Numbered from the stretch's first letter, positions 9,359 through 17,699 are shown. The stretch: 64,000 bases of DNA from Flavobacterium sp. NKUCC04_CG (GCF_019345525.1 NZ_JAHKRA010000009.1:1-64000), one strand, 5' to 3'. The notes: generated by a model not told the origin, from the sequence alone. Numbers and translations are program-made.

Positions 9359-9377
9359 TTGTGGGGTTACAGTGTGT

Positions 9378-10556
9378 TTAGATTCTTTCGATAACCATTG
9401 CAGAAGCACCACCACCACCATTACAGATTGCGGCAGCTCCTATTTTTGCATTATTTTGTTCCAATACACTTAATAAAGTTACGATAATTCTAGCGCCTGA
9501 ACAACCTAGAGGGTGACCTAAAGAAACCGCTCCACCGTTCACGTTAATTTTATCAGCATCTAAATTTAATATTTTAGCATTAGCCAAACCAACTACTGCA
9601 AAAGCCTCATTGAATTCGAAGAAGTCAACATCTCCTAATTCTAAATTCGCTTTTTTAAGTGCTTTTGGCAAAGCTTTAGCAGGAGCTGTAGTAAACCATT
9701 GTGGCTCTTGAGCAGCATCTGCGTATCCTTTGATATAAGCTAAAGGTTTTAATCCCAATTCCAAAGCTTTTTCTTCACTCATCAATACTACAGCTGCAGC
9801 ACCATCATTGATAGTAGAAGCATTAGCAGCAGTCACGGTACCGTCTTTAGTAAACACGGCGTTAAGTGTAGGAATACGATCTAATTTAACATTGGTGTAC
9901 TCCTCATCTTTAGTAACCATGATCGGGTCACCTTTTCTTTGTGGAACGGCAACTGGAACGATTTCACTATTGAATTTTCCAGCTTCCCAAGCTTGAGCAG
10001 ATTTCGTGTATGAAGCAATGGCAAAAGCATCTTGCTCTTCACGAGAGATATTATATTCTGTAGCACATAAGTCAGCACAAACTCCCATAGCATTATTGTC
10101 ATAAGCATCGGTAAGTCCATCTTTTTGCATACCATCTACCAAAGTAGTAGGTCCAAATTTCTGACCGTTTCTCATCGGTAAATAGTGAGGAATCATGCTC
10201 ATGTTTTCCATACCACCAGCAACAACGATTTCAGCATCACCGCTCATAATAGCTTGAGCACCTTGCATAATCGCTTTCATACCAGAAGCACAAACTTTAT
10301 TTACTGTAGTACAAGCAACTTCATTAGACAATCCTGCAAATATGGCTGCCTGGCGTGCTGGTGCTTGACCAACTCCTGCCTGTACAACGTTACCCATAAT
10401 TACTTCATCAACAAGTTTTGGATCAAGGTTGATTTTTTCTAAGGCTCCTTTAATTGCAGTAGCACCTAACTTAGGGGCAGGAACTGTAGATAGGGCTCCC
10501 AAGAAACTTCCGATTGGAGTCCTTGCTGCTGAAACGATTACGATTTTTTTATTCAT
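9378..10556 (-). CDS. Acetyl-CoA C-acetyltransferase (thiolase)
   Basis: Thiolase of 392 residues that joins two acetyl-CoA to acetoacetyl-CoA or runs in reverse at the end of beta-oxidation. The acyl-carrying Cys is Cys89 in NKVCASGMKA. NEAFA (about 317) and the C-terminal GHPLGCSGAR with its second active Cys are both present, as is a GGGGAS segment near the end. Length is standard. It is a single gene with its own terminator. Biosynthetic (AtoB/ThlA) and degradative roles cannot be told apart here, because no beta-oxidation or ketone genes adjoin it. Confidence 0.94.
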   Translation of the reverse strand: MNKKIVIVSAARTPIGSFLGALSTVPAPKLGATAIKGALEKINLDPKLVDEVIMGNVVQAGVGQAPARQAAIFAGLSNEVACTTVNKVCASGMKAIMQGAQAIMSGDAEIVVAGGMENMSMIPHYLPMRNGQKFGPTTLVDGMQKDGLTDAYDNNAMGVCADLCATEYNISREEQDAFAIASYTKSAQAWEAGKFNSEIVPVAVPQRKGDPIMVTKDEEYTNVKLDRIPTLNAVFTKDGTVTAANASTINDGAAAVVLMSEEKALELGLKPLAYIKGYADAAQEPQWFTTAPAKALPKALKKANLELGDVDFFEFNEAFAVVGLANAKILNLDADKINVNGGAVSLGHPLGCSGARIIVTLLSVLEQNNAKIGAAAICNGGGGASAMVIERI

Positions 10557-10781
10557 GATTGATAGTTTTTATTAGTTTGAATACGCGAATTTAATGAATA
10601 TTCGGCAATTAAACGGTATTATTATCTTTCTAAAAGACTTTTTAAGCCCGCTTACCAACGACTTTTGAAGAATTCGATAATTAATATTTAAATTTTTAAT
10701 TTTTTTATAATAACTAGGCGGCTGATAATTAGTGGTTTTGCTTTCGATGACGAAAATATTCGTGATTTTTGTCTCAAAACA

Positions 10782-10813
10782 CTTGTGTGAATTGAAAAGT
10801 TGTAGTACGTTTG
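10782..10813 (+). promoter_or_regulatory. Promoter of tRNA Ser-Pro-Arg cluster
   Basis: CTTG at 10782-10785, a 20-bp spacer and TACGTTTG at 10806-10813 match the Bacteroidota -33/-7 consensus. The following leader (GCAACCGCAAAG, then TAATTCTCT) is nearly repeated at the second tRNA block. Confidence 0.75.
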
Positions 10814-10845
10814 CAACCGCAAAGAGAGTAATTCTCTTTTGCAAC

Positions 10846-10929
10846 GGAGAGGTGCCGGAGTGGTAACGGAGCAGATTGCTAATCTGTCGACGGGTGACTG
10901 TCGCCAGGGTTCGAGTCCCTGTCTCTCCG
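10846..10929 (+). tRNA. tRNA-Ser (anticodon GCT)
   Basis: An 84-nt class II tRNA with acceptor arms GGAGAGG / TCTCTCC, discriminator G, anticodon loop around GATTGCTAATC (anticodon GCT) and a variable arm, with GTTCGAGTCC in the T arm. No CCA is encoded. First gene of a Ser-Pro-Arg cluster. An identical copy is at 11966. Confidence 0.96.
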
Positions 10930-10935
10930 CAACTT

Positions 10936-11010
10936 CGGGGTGTAGCGTAGCTCGGTTATCGCGCCTGGTTTGGGACCAGGAGGTCGCAGGTTCGAATCCT
11001 GCCACCCCGA
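10936..11010 (+). tRNA. tRNA-Pro (anticodon TGG)
   Basis: A 75-nt tRNA with acceptor CGGGGTG / CACCCCG and anticodon TGG in CTGGTTTGGGACCAGG, with GGTTCGAATCC in the T arm. It follows tRNA-Ser by 6 nt. CCA happens to follow the discriminator here but not in the second copy at 12056, so it is probably not a meaningful encoded CCA. Confidence 0.96.
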
Positions 11011-11033
11011 CCAATAAAACCCAAAAAGATTAT

Positions 11034-11107
11034 GGTCCAATAGCTCAGCTGGATAGAGCAACTGCCTTCTAAGCAGTAGGTCCCAGGTTCGAATCCTGGT
11101 TGGATCA
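11034..11107 (+). tRNA. tRNA-Arg (anticodon TCT)
   Basis: A 74-nt tRNA with acceptor GGTCCAA / TTGGATC (one G-T pair) and anticodon TCT in ACTGCCTTCTAAGCAGT. Last gene of the Ser-Pro-Arg cluster. An identical copy stands alone at 54249. Confidence 0.96.
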
Positions 11108-11111
11108 CAAA

Positions 11112-11140
11112 AAGCCTCAACGAAAGTTGAGGCTTTTTTG
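11112..11140 (+). terminator. Terminator of first tRNA cluster
   Basis: Stem AAGCCTCAAC / GTTGAGGCTT with a GAAA tetraloop and a T run, 5 nt after tRNA-Arg. Confidence 0.92.
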
Positions 11141-11271
11141 TTTTATAGCAGTAAATTTACCTTCTAATGAATTTCCCGACACTACTGCTAGAACGTCTAA
11201 ACGTACAACACCCCAGCTTTTGGACAATTTCGTATCGTTAGGTTTAGCCGGAAGTCGATAAAATAAAAAAA

Positions 11272-11823
11272 ATGATTTTAAAAACAGAACGATTGAAATT
11301 GCGGCTGTGGCGTGAGACCGATGCGGGAGCTTTATACGAATATGCCAAAGACGAGCGAATTGGTCCCATTGCAGGATGGCCGCCACATCGAAGTGTAGCG
11401 GAAAGTGCAGAAATAATCCGTACGGTATTTGCACATGAAGGGATCTTTGCGGTGACACTAGCAGAGGATGATAAGGCGATAGGTCTTGTTGGGTTGCTGC
11501 TTGGTTCCGATAGTAATTTTGACATAGCCGCTAACGAGGGAGAAGTTTCCTATTGGATTGGAGTGCCTTTTTGGGGAAGGGGACTGATACCGGAAGCGGT
11601 ATGTGAAATTTTGCGTTATGGATTTGAGGACTTAAAGCTGCAGTCTATTTGGAGTGGTTGTTTTGATAATAATGCACAATCAAAAAAGGTACAGGAGAAA
11701 TGCGGATTTAAGTATCAGTATACGCAGGAGAGTCAGTTGTCATTTTTGAATAATGAAAAACGAAGGGAATTGGTCAGTAGGATTACTCGTGAAGAATGGG
11801 TGTTGAAAACGGTGGTTAAATAG
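11272..11823 (+). CDS. GNAT N-acetyltransferase (RimJ/RimL-like)
   Basis: Acetyltransferase of 183 residues. It begins MILKTERLKLRLWRETD, the usual opening of RimJ/RimL-type enzymes. The acetyl-CoA-binding region appears as VSYWIGVPFWGRGLIPEAV (about 92-110), where GRG takes the place of the Q/RxxGxG/A loop, followed by SIWSGCFDNNAQSKKVQEKC. The family acetylates N-terminal or side-chain amines of proteins or small molecules; the target is unknown. It lies between the two near-identical tRNA blocks, so recombination between them would delete this gene and one tRNA-Arg. Confidence 0.85.
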   Translation: MILKTERLKLRLWRETDAGALYEYAKDERIGPIAGWPPHRSVAESAEIIRTVFAHEGIFAVTLAEDDKAIGLVGLLLGSDSNFDIAANEGEVSYWIGVPFWGRGLIPEAVCEILRYGFEDLKLQSIWSGCFDNNAQSKKVQEKCGFKYQYTQESQLSFLNNEKRRELVSRITREEWVLKTVVK

Positions 11824-11902
11824 GCGGAATAAACCAGGAGTTGTTGTAATTGATTGGTTATGAATAGCTATGATTATTACTAAAAATTATCAAGTGTATA
11901 AG

Positions 11903-11934
11903 TTTGTAATTGATAAATTTTTTTCCTAGGTTTG
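11903..11934 (+). promoter_or_regulatory. Promoter of second tRNA block
   Basis: TTTG at 11903-11906, a 20-bp spacer and TAGGTTTG at 11927-11934. The sequence just downstream (GCAATCGCAAAG) nearly repeats that of the first block, so the duplication includes the -7 element and leader. Confidence 0.78.
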
Positions 11935-11965
11935 CAATCGCAAAGGGGGTAATTCTCTAGAGCAA

Positions 11966-12049
11966 GGAGAGGTGCCGGAGTGGTAACGGAGCAGATTGCT
12001 AATCTGTCGACGGGTGACTGTCGCCAGGGTTCGAGTCCCTGTCTCTCCG
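11966..12049 (+). tRNA. tRNA-Ser (anticodon GCT), second copy
   Basis: Identical over 84 nt to the gene at 10846, with the same anticodon GCT. First gene of the shorter Ser-Pro block. Confidence 0.96.
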
Positions 12050-12055
12050 CAACTT

Positions 12056-12130
12056 CGGGGTGTAGCGTAGCTCGGTTATCGCGCCTGGTTTGGGACCAGG
12101 AGGTCGCAGGTTCGAATCCTGCCACCCCGA
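12056..12130 (+). tRNA. tRNA-Pro (anticodon TGG), second copy
   Basis: Identical over 75 nt to the gene at 10936, with the same 6-nt spacing from tRNA-Ser. Unlike the first block, no tRNA-Arg follows; a terminator comes at once. Confidence 0.96.
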
Positions 12131-12136
12131 CAAAAA

Positions 12137-12163
12137 AGCTCTAACGAAAGTTAGGGCTTTTTT
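12137..12163 (+). terminator. Terminator of second tRNA block
   Basis: Stem AGCTCTAAC / GTTAGGGCT (one T-G pair) with a GAAA loop and a T7 run, 6 nt after tRNA-Pro. Confidence 0.9.
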
Positions 12164-12604
12164 TATGCGCTAAAACGGCGTAAGCTTGCTTAAGCGCCGT
12201 TTTAGGGATTATAAACGAAAACAGTTAGCGCGCCCAGCGCTAAGTTGCTTTTTTGTCGAATTTTTCCTCTGGGATGCCGTAGCGCAGCGGTAGGAATCTA
12301 GACGTACAATTGTAATGCCATTGCTCTTAAACTCTTTGAATTTTCGTTTTTTTCTAACGGTCACAGCTACTGATTTATTTGGTCAGGTTGTTGGGAACAC
12401 CGATAATTCCTCCCAATACTGTTGTGTTTCTAACCTAAGAGAAAGCGGGTGTTGAGAAACAAAGCGCTAATCTCCCACATATAAAAAAGCTAATTTTGTT
12501 TATACCGAGAAGTATATTCATCAATTAAACGCACAACTAAATATTGCATTACCAAATCAAACGATTTTGAATTGTGTTTGTATACAAGCTAAAGTTCTTT
12601 ACTT
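12164..12604. other. Intergenic region with palindromes, 440 bp
   Basis: No gene is visible. A large imperfect palindrome has 11-bp arms CTAAAACGGCG (12170-12180) and CGCCGTTTTAG (12195-12205), with an inner TAAGC/GCTTA stem. A second, TTAGCGC-N5-GCGCTAA, is at 12225-12243. Further GC-rich repeat-like sequence runs to about 12290, then plain AT-rich DNA. The palindromes look like dispersed REP-like elements. Confidence 0.55.
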
Positions 12605-13039
12605 CTATTTTATCAACTTTTCCAATCTCGCAAGCATGTCGTCTTTTTCTTTCAACATACGCTCATAGAGTGCGATTTTAGCATCATAAAGACTAACTAT
12701 TTTATCAATTGGGTTGAATTCACAGTCTGTGTAGTTTGCATTATTATTTAGTGTGCCACTTCCAGAATTTGCTCCTTCGTAATTGTTTTGAATATTTACA
12801 ATAGCTTGTTCCTCATCAAAGTTTTCAATAGCTTCGACAGGAATCTTAAGCAAGCTAGCTATTTGAGCAAGCATACTTTTTTCAACCGTTTCTTTTTGTT
12901 CCAGCAGCGACACTTTTTGTTGGTTCCAATCATCGCCAAGTTCAAAGGCTAAAGCGTCTTGTTTGATACCGAGCATTTCACGAAAACGCTTAATATTTCT
13001 GCCATGATGTGTTTTTTTGTGGGTATTGGTCTTATTCAT
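12605..13039 (-). CDS. XRE-family HTH regulator with coiled-coil tail
   Basis: DNA-binding protein of 144 residues. Residues 14-70 form an XRE-type helix-turn-helix (RFREMLGIKQDALAFELG, then a VSLLEQKETV recognition region). A low-complexity linker (NNYEGANSGSGTLNNNANY) joins it to a C-terminal helical, charged segment (KIALYERMLKEKDDMLARLE) that should form a coiled coil and oligomerise. It is divergent from a decayed symE-like gene at 13184, across an intergenic region with a 10-bp inverted repeat. The same layout recurs at 25285-25783, suggesting that this regulator controls, or once controlled, the SymE-like toxin. Confidence 0.82.
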   Translation of the reverse strand: MNKTNTHKKTHHGRNIKRFREMLGIKQDALAFELGDDWNQQKVSLLEQKETVEKSMLAQIASLLKIPVEAIENFDEEQAIVNIQNNYEGANSGSGTLNNNANYTDCEFNPIDKIVSLYDAKIALYERMLKEKDDMLARLEKLIK

Positions 13040-13085
13040 GGTTTCAAAATTACTATATTCTTTGAACTAAAGATAATAAATTGCC

Positions 13086-13137
13086 TGTTAAAAACGAGTG
13101 ATTCTATGTGAAATACAAGATTTATGTGTTTTTAACA
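13086..13137. promoter_or_regulatory. Inverted repeat, candidate XRE operator
   Basis: Perfect 10-bp arms TGTTAAAAAC (13086-13095) and GTTTTTAACA (13128-13137), 32 bp apart, in the divergent region between the XRE gene and the symE-like pseudogene. Likely operator half-sites; unproven. Confidence 0.5.
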
Positions 13138-13183
13138 AGAACCCAAATATGTTTATTTATAGTGTAACTTAAAATAAACGAAA

Positions 13184-13411
13184 ATGAAAAACACAGAAAT
13201 AAAGCAATTAAAAAACAAGAAAACTAATGATTTGTAAAAAATATGCAAAGCGAAAGGATAGTTACTTTAACGTATCCCCATCGTTGTTCTAAGTGGAAAA
13301 TGGTTAAAAGAAAGCGGTTTTAAACCTGGTCATCAAATTGATGTGACCTATGTGGATCGTTACAGACTACTTATTAGTCTGGCGAGAGAACAACGCTTCA
13401 AAATTCGCTAA
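13184..13411 (+). pseudogene. Decayed SymE-like toxin gene
   Basis: The ATG at 13184 opens MKNTEIKQLKNKK and then runs into TAA at 13235. Skipping one A of the A4 run at 13220-13223 gives LMICKKYAKRKDSYFNVSP, and adding one base to the C4 run at 13276-13279 restores IVVLSGKWLKESGFKPGHQI up to a stop at about 13411. The SGKWLKESGF-KPGHQIDV core is the SymE signature (AbrB-like fold; SymE is an SOS-linked RNA-targeting toxin in Escherichia coli). The two compensating one-base indels mean no functional product is expected as the sequence stands. An intact relative is at 25589. Confidence 0.75.
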
Positions 13412-13465
13412 GAAGAAGTTTGTTTTCTTTAGGCTTTTGATTAATATTCTATATTTTAAATGGGG

Positions 13466-14347
13466 CTATAATCCGCACAATATTTTTAGCATCCTAGCCA
13501 CCTCAAGATCCATTCTTGAAAAGGCAAACCATTTTTTGCCTAGATCTTTTAATGATGCTCCGATATGATAAAGCTCCGTACCGTCAATTATCATAAATCG
13601 GTCGTGAGCATCGGAGAAAACCTCAATCTCAATCGGAGGATATTGGCTGTTGTACCTTTGTAAATCCAGACTTAACTGATTGCTGATGCTCTTGGTATAT
13701 ATTGTTGCGGTCACTTTGTTAGTGCGCTTTCCTAATAAGGTAAGTACTGTATCATCTACATAATTATCAATAAGTATGATGGAGGTTTTTGCATTTCGGA
13801 TGATATTGGATACAAAAGTATAAGCATCAAAAATCTGACCATCATAAAAAATACCTTTATCACTGTGTAGTTTATCTCTTTCCAATGCTTTAAAGATTGC
13901 TTCAAACTTTTTGTCTGACTCCAATTGCTTCAATTCCATTTTATCCAATCGTTGAAAAAGCGATGCATTACTAATAAGTATTTTACGCATGTCTACAAAA
14001 GCATTCATAATCTCAATGCTCACTTTTATAGCCACATCACTCCGAAGTACAGCAGAAATCATTGCAATACCTTGTTCAGTAAAAACATAGGGTAAATAAC
14101 GTCTTCCGCCGTAGCTTAAACTTGAGGTTCCAATTTGGAACCTCAAGTTTTCAACTTCCTCTTTGCTCAGTTGAAAGCAGAAAGAAGTAGGAAACCTTTC
14201 AATATTTCTTTTTACTGCTTTGTTTAGGTTCTTTGTTTCCACTTGATATAAGGAAGCAAGGTCGCTGTCAAGCATCACTTGCTTGCCACGAATGGTATAG
14301 ATTAAATTCTCTATTTCTTTTTGAGCTGTGATAGGTTTAGTAGTCAT
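13466..14347 (-). CDS. ORF6N-domain DNA-binding protein
   Basis: Protein of 293 residues. The first 100 or so match the ORF6N domain of phage and mobile-element proteins (LIYTIRGKQVMLDSDLASLY, then NLRFQIGTSS and a FTEQGIAMISAVLRS segment). A helical linker follows (about 120-160), then a C-terminal domain with IILIDNYVDDTVLTLL and AHDRFMIIDG-YHIGASLKDLGKKW, which resembles half of a phospholipase-D-like fold with an H-x-R variant of the HxK motif. Such proteins are common in Bacteroidota accessory regions; their function is unknown. It is minus strand, 54 bp past the symE remnant. Confidence 0.82.
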   Translation of the reverse strand: MTTKPITAQKEIENLIYTIRGKQVMLDSDLASLYQVETKNLNKAVKRNIERFPTSFCFQLSKEEVENLRFQIGTSSLSYGGRRYLPYVFTEQGIAMISAVLRSDVAIKVSIEIMNAFVDMRKILISNASLFQRLDKMELKQLESDKKFEAIFKALERDKLHSDKGIFYDGQIFDAYTFVSNIIRNAKTSIILIDNYVDDTVLTLLGKRTNKVTATIYTKSISNQLSLDLQRYNSQYPPIEIEVFSDAHDRFMIIDGTELYHIGASLKDLGKKWFAFSRMDLEVARMLKILCGL

Positions 14348-14394
14348 TGTTTTTTCAATATTCTGATTATATGTAGGTTGAACGATAAATATAA

Positions 14395-14832
14395 TTATTT
14401 TTTCTTTTTATTTTCAAATTCAAATGAGGTTATACAATCTTCTTTCAATACGATATACGCATCGAATTTCTTTCCAGCCTTGCTTTTCATCCCTTTAATG
14501 AATGTAGTTTTTATTTTATTGATAAAGCTCTCAATATCAGCTATTCCGATATGTACGCCACACACATTGCTGAACTGTAACCAACTACAAAGTTCGTTGG
14601 GAGACTTCACAATTTGATTAAAAAAAATCAGTTGCTCGTTTTTGCATTTGGGCAAAGTTAGTTGTGGCGCATTTTCTTGAATTATTGCAGATTCCAATAG
14701 CTCATTGATAATCGTTGTATCAAATAATTCCTGTTTTTAAGGAAAGCCAAAGCGTCATTTTCGCTGTTTTCATTTTTTTTAATGCAACTGTATCAGTGAT
14801 GTTACTTTTAAAACTTGTCCGAGTTCAATTAT
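14395..14832 (-). pseudogene. Frameshifted hypothetical gene
   Basis: The open part (14395-14697, about 100 codons including ESAIIQENAPQLTLPKCKNE) has no ATG. Upstream on the same strand a second frame reads IELGQVLKSNITDTVALKKN and continues ENSENDALAFLK to the T5 run (A5 in the coding strand) at 14734-14738. Adding one base there joins it to KQELFDTTIINELLES and the downstream frame. The joined frame has no start codon before the stop at 14833. So this is an ORF broken by a one-base indel, and perhaps lacking its 5' end too. I do not recognise the family. It lies upstream of the ORF6N gene on the same strand. Confidence 0.6.
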
Positions 14833-14857
14833 TTACGAGGAATACAAAGAATAGCTT

Positions 14858-15751
14858 TTAATCTAAATCGGAAGAATTTGGTTTGTATTTTAAGGGGATA
14901 TTATTGATGCTGTGGATAAACTGAGTTGTTGTCTGATTTGTTTGTGTTTTAAAGAATCTCATCAGATGGTTTGATTCTGAAAAATGAAGTGTGTAGGCTA
15001 TTTCGCTAATAGTTTTGTTGGAGTGTAGTAGTAAGTTTTGTATTTCAAAAAGAAGTCGTTGTTTTAGTAATTGAGTCGCTGTAGTATTGAACTGGGCTTT
15101 GACGGCTTTATTAAGCGAAATTCGGCTGATGCCAAGCATTTCTGTATAATCTGCAATCCGTTGCTTCTCCTTGATATGGATTTCCATTAGACTCTTAAAG
15201 AGAAAAGCAGAATTGTTTTCGGATTTATTTAAAGACAAGCTGTGTTGATTGGCGTATTGTCGATTTAAGGTTTGTAACAGATAGTACAACAAAGAGCGAA
15301 TAATATGAACACTATCAGATTGAGTATCCAGCAGTTCCTTTTTAATCTCTGTCAACAGTCCGCAGTATTTTAATAATTCCTCCGTATTTATAGTCATTTT
15401 CAAAGGGTGAACTAACTGATAAAAATAGAGTAATCGGTACGTAAATAGTTTGTCTGCGAAAAAATCATTTAAAAATGCTTCTTGAAAAACCAAAGTAGTT
15501 ACTTCAAGGTCATTTGATTCAAATTTCCATTTTCGTTTTTGGAAGGGTGAAATAAAGATAATAGAACCCGCGGTTAGTTGAATTTCTTTCTGGTTTAGAA
15601 GCAGTATACCGTTTGCTTTTTTAAAAACTAAAATCTCAAAATGATCGGTATCATAAATGCCTAAATGGGTATAATCAATATCTTCTTCTGTCAATACATT
15701 TAGCAGAAAATCAACACCGCATTCCGTTTTGTGAAATTTTATCGTTTTCAT
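14858..15751 (-). CDS. AraC family transcriptional regulator
   Basis: Protein of 297 residues. The N-terminal half looks like a cupin-type sensor (ILVFKKANGILLLNQKEIQL, then AGSIIFISPFQKRKW). The C-terminal half (about 190-290) is an AraC double helix-turn-helix (DYTEMLGISRISLNKAVKAQ, then ISEIAYTLHFSESNHLMRFF). It is divergent from the MBL-fold hydrolase gene at 15969 across 217 bp, which makes that gene its probable target. Confidence 0.85.
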   Translation of the reverse strand: MKTIKFHKTECGVDFLLNVLTEEDIDYTHLGIYDTDHFEILVFKKANGILLLNQKEIQLTAGSIIFISPFQKRKWKFESNDLEVTTLVFQEAFLNDFFADKLFTYRLLYFYQLVHPLKMTINTEELLKYCGLLTEIKKELLDTQSDSVHIIRSLLYYLLQTLNRQYANQHSLSLNKSENNSAFLFKSLMEIHIKEKQRIADYTEMLGISRISLNKAVKAQFNTTATQLLKQRLLFEIQNLLLHSNKTISEIAYTLHFSESNHLMRFFKTQTNQTTTQFIHSINNIPLKYKPNSSDLD

Positions 15752-15968
15752 ATTCCACCTTTTAGCCTATAAAAATAGCGAATTTTTTTTAAAAAGAGTT
15801 TGTATCGACAAGCTTTGCGTTAGTATATGGTTTATCAAAATGGTAGTATTCAATATCTTTTTGATACCTAAAATATAACGCCTTGTATGGACCTTTGTAT
15901 AGAACTCATTAATCCCAAAGACTTAATATTTAAGTGTGGGATAGTATTAAAGAATAATATAGAAACTT

Positions 15969-16811
15969 ATGAAAAGAAATCTTTTAGTAGGATTGATGCT
16001 GACCGCTAACTTAGCCATGGCACAAATTAATCTGGAAAAATCGGCAACCACAAGCGTTCAGTTGGTTAGAAATGCAACATTGTTGGTAGAGTATGGTGGC
16101 AAAAAGATTTTGGTAGACCCCATGTTATCTCCTAAAGGTGTTATGGAGTCTTGGGCTGGAATCGAGAAAAACCCTACAGTGGATTTAGTATTACCCATAC
16201 ATCAAATTGTCGAAGATCTTGACTTGGTTTTGGTGACCCATGTACATCCTGATCATTTTGATGATGCCGCGATTAAAGTTCTAGATAAATCTATAAAAGT
16301 GGTAAACCAGCCCGCAGATAAGACATTTTTTGAAAAGCATGGCTTTAGTAATGCAAGCGTTGTAGACGACAACATATTATGGCATGCTATAAGTATCACG
16401 CGTATAGATGCGCAGCACGGCTCTGGAGAGGTACTGGAAATGATGGGCAAGACATCGGGCTTTGTGTTAAAGGCAAAAAATCAACCGACGGTGTATATTG
16501 TTGGAGATGCAGTCTGGACAGATGAAGTTAAGAGCACTATCAAAAAATTTAATCCGGACTATATCATTGTTAATTCCGGAGGGGCGTTTATTCAAGGTTT
16601 CGACGCTACACCGATCATCATGGATGAAGCACAAACTATGGATTTGATAAGGCATAGTGGTAAGGCTAAGGTAATTGCTGTACATATGGAAGCCTTGGAT
16701 CATTGTCGAACAACTAGAAAATCTTTAAAAGAGAAAGCTGCCGAATTCAATATCGGATCAGACAAATTGATAATTCCTCAGGATGGAGAAAAAATCATAC
16801 TTTCTCTTTAA
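15969..16811 (+). CDS. Exported MBL-fold metal-dependent hydrolase (UlaG-like)
   Basis: Metallo-beta-lactamase-fold hydrolase of 280 residues with a signal peptide (MKRNLLVGLMLTANLAMAQ) that sends it to the periplasm. The zinc motif HVHPDHFDD at residues 91-99 supplies His91, His93, Asp95 and His96. A later Asp (YIVGDAVWTD) and His (VIAVHMEALDH) complete the site. Sequence layout is nearest to the UlaG/YfiR-like lineage, whose members hydrolyse lactones, phosphodiesters or amides; the substrate is not predictable. The divergent AraC gene is its probable regulator. Confidence 0.85.
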   Translation: MKRNLLVGLMLTANLAMAQINLEKSATTSVQLVRNATLLVEYGGKKILVDPMLSPKGVMESWAGIEKNPTVDLVLPIHQIVEDLDLVLVTHVHPDHFDDAAIKVLDKSIKVVNQPADKTFFEKHGFSNASVVDDNILWHAISITRIDAQHGSGEVLEMMGKTSGFVLKAKNQPTVYIVGDAVWTDEVKSTIKKFNPDYIIVNSGGAFIQGFDATPIIMDEAQTMDLIRHSGKAKVIAVHMEALDHCRTTRKSLKEKAAEFNIGSDKLIIPQDGEKIILSL

Positions 16812-17165
16812 GCTATATTAATTCACTTAGTTAGAAAGATGCTGTTTAAATTTCTCAACGTGCAAGGGATCGTTGTAATCATAAATGACAGCTTTGATAT
16901 ATTTATATAGAGCATCTGTTTATCATTAATGTCGACAAATTTATGTACCGTATTGTTTTTAAGCGATAGATTGTTCCCCGATTTAAAACAGGAGTTATGG
17001 CGGTTTACAACAAGGTGAAAAATCTTTGCGTTTAGCTAGAAAAATCTTGTTACTACTGACGACAAGCTGAAAATTGATTTTTTTATTGCGGTTTTAATTA
17101 TTTAGGTGATACTTTGTAACTTTGGAGTTCTAAAAACATTTATTACTTCACTCATTACAAAGCGT
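16812..17165. other. Intergenic region, about 350 bp
   Basis: No gene or clear terminator is seen. A TAACTTTG at 17117-17124 fits the Bacteroidota -7 element and would place the transcript start near 17131. This favours the ATG at 17166 over the earlier in-frame ATG at 17106 for the next gene. Confidence 0.45.
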
Positions 17166-17699
17166 ATGAAGGCAATTAATCATAGATTGTTTGATTTACT
17201 ACAAAGTTATTTTAATGCAATATCCGTAAAATCAAAAACGAAGCTGATTGAAGAGGGGCAGCGGTCTAAGCAGTTTTATTTCTTAAAAAAGGGTGTTTTA
17301 AGAGGATGGACCTTACATGATGGCAAAGAAATTACATTTCAATTTTTGTATGAAGAACAGTTCTTCTGTAGTATTGAGAGCTTTTGGTATGACAAGCCCA
17401 GTCAATACACCTTGGAAACTCTCGAAGATGCGGATTTGCTTATCATTGATAAAGAGCGGTTACTCGAATTGCTAGAACGCGATTTGCCACTGCTACAAGC
17501 TTTTAATGAGTATATCATTCAACGGATGTTGGACTATCAGAAATTACTTATCGGCCGCATTAAAGATAATCCTGAAAAACGGTATCAGAAGTTAGTGACG
17601 ACGGCTCCTGAGATTTTTCAACGAGTGCCACAACATTATATTGCTTCGTATTTGGGAATCACAACTGTTTCATTAAGTAGGATTCGAAATAGACGTTAA
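17166..17699 (+). CDS. Crp/Fnr-family transcriptional regulator
   Basis: Protein of 177 residues (starting MKAINHRLFDLLQS). Residues 10-110 form a cyclic-nucleotide-binding-like beta roll (LIEEGQRSKQFYFLKKGVLR, then ITFQFLYEEQFFCS). The C-terminus is a short helix-turn-helix ending IASYLGITTVSLSRIRNRR. It lacks the Glu of the E-x-x-S-R recognition motif of Fnr (V is in its place), so it should read a different site from the regulator at 31794. The NTF2-like gene 68 bp downstream may be its target or operon partner. Confidence 0.83.
   Translation: MKAINHRLFDLLQSYFNAISVKSKTKLIEEGQRSKQFYFLKKGVLRGWTLHDGKEITFQFLYEEQFFCSIESFWYDKPSQYTLETLEDADLLIIDKERLLELLERDLPLLQAFNEYIIQRMLDYQKLLIGRIKDNPEKRYQKLVTTAPEIFQRVPQHYIASYLGITTVSLSRIRNRR

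Noticed and set aside
10839..11072. Coding frames across the tRNA cluster (also 10688-11061 and 11880-12125)
   Set aside because: They are read through tRNA genes on either strand and have no independent support.
11141..11271. Insertion sequence between the tRNA blocks
   Set aside because: No transposase, terminal inverted repeats or target duplication could be seen around the GNAT gene.
10846..12130. Prophage or integrative element att site at the tRNA genes
   Set aside because: No integrase gene adjoins and the repeats are full tRNA copies with promoter elements rather than partial 3' ends.
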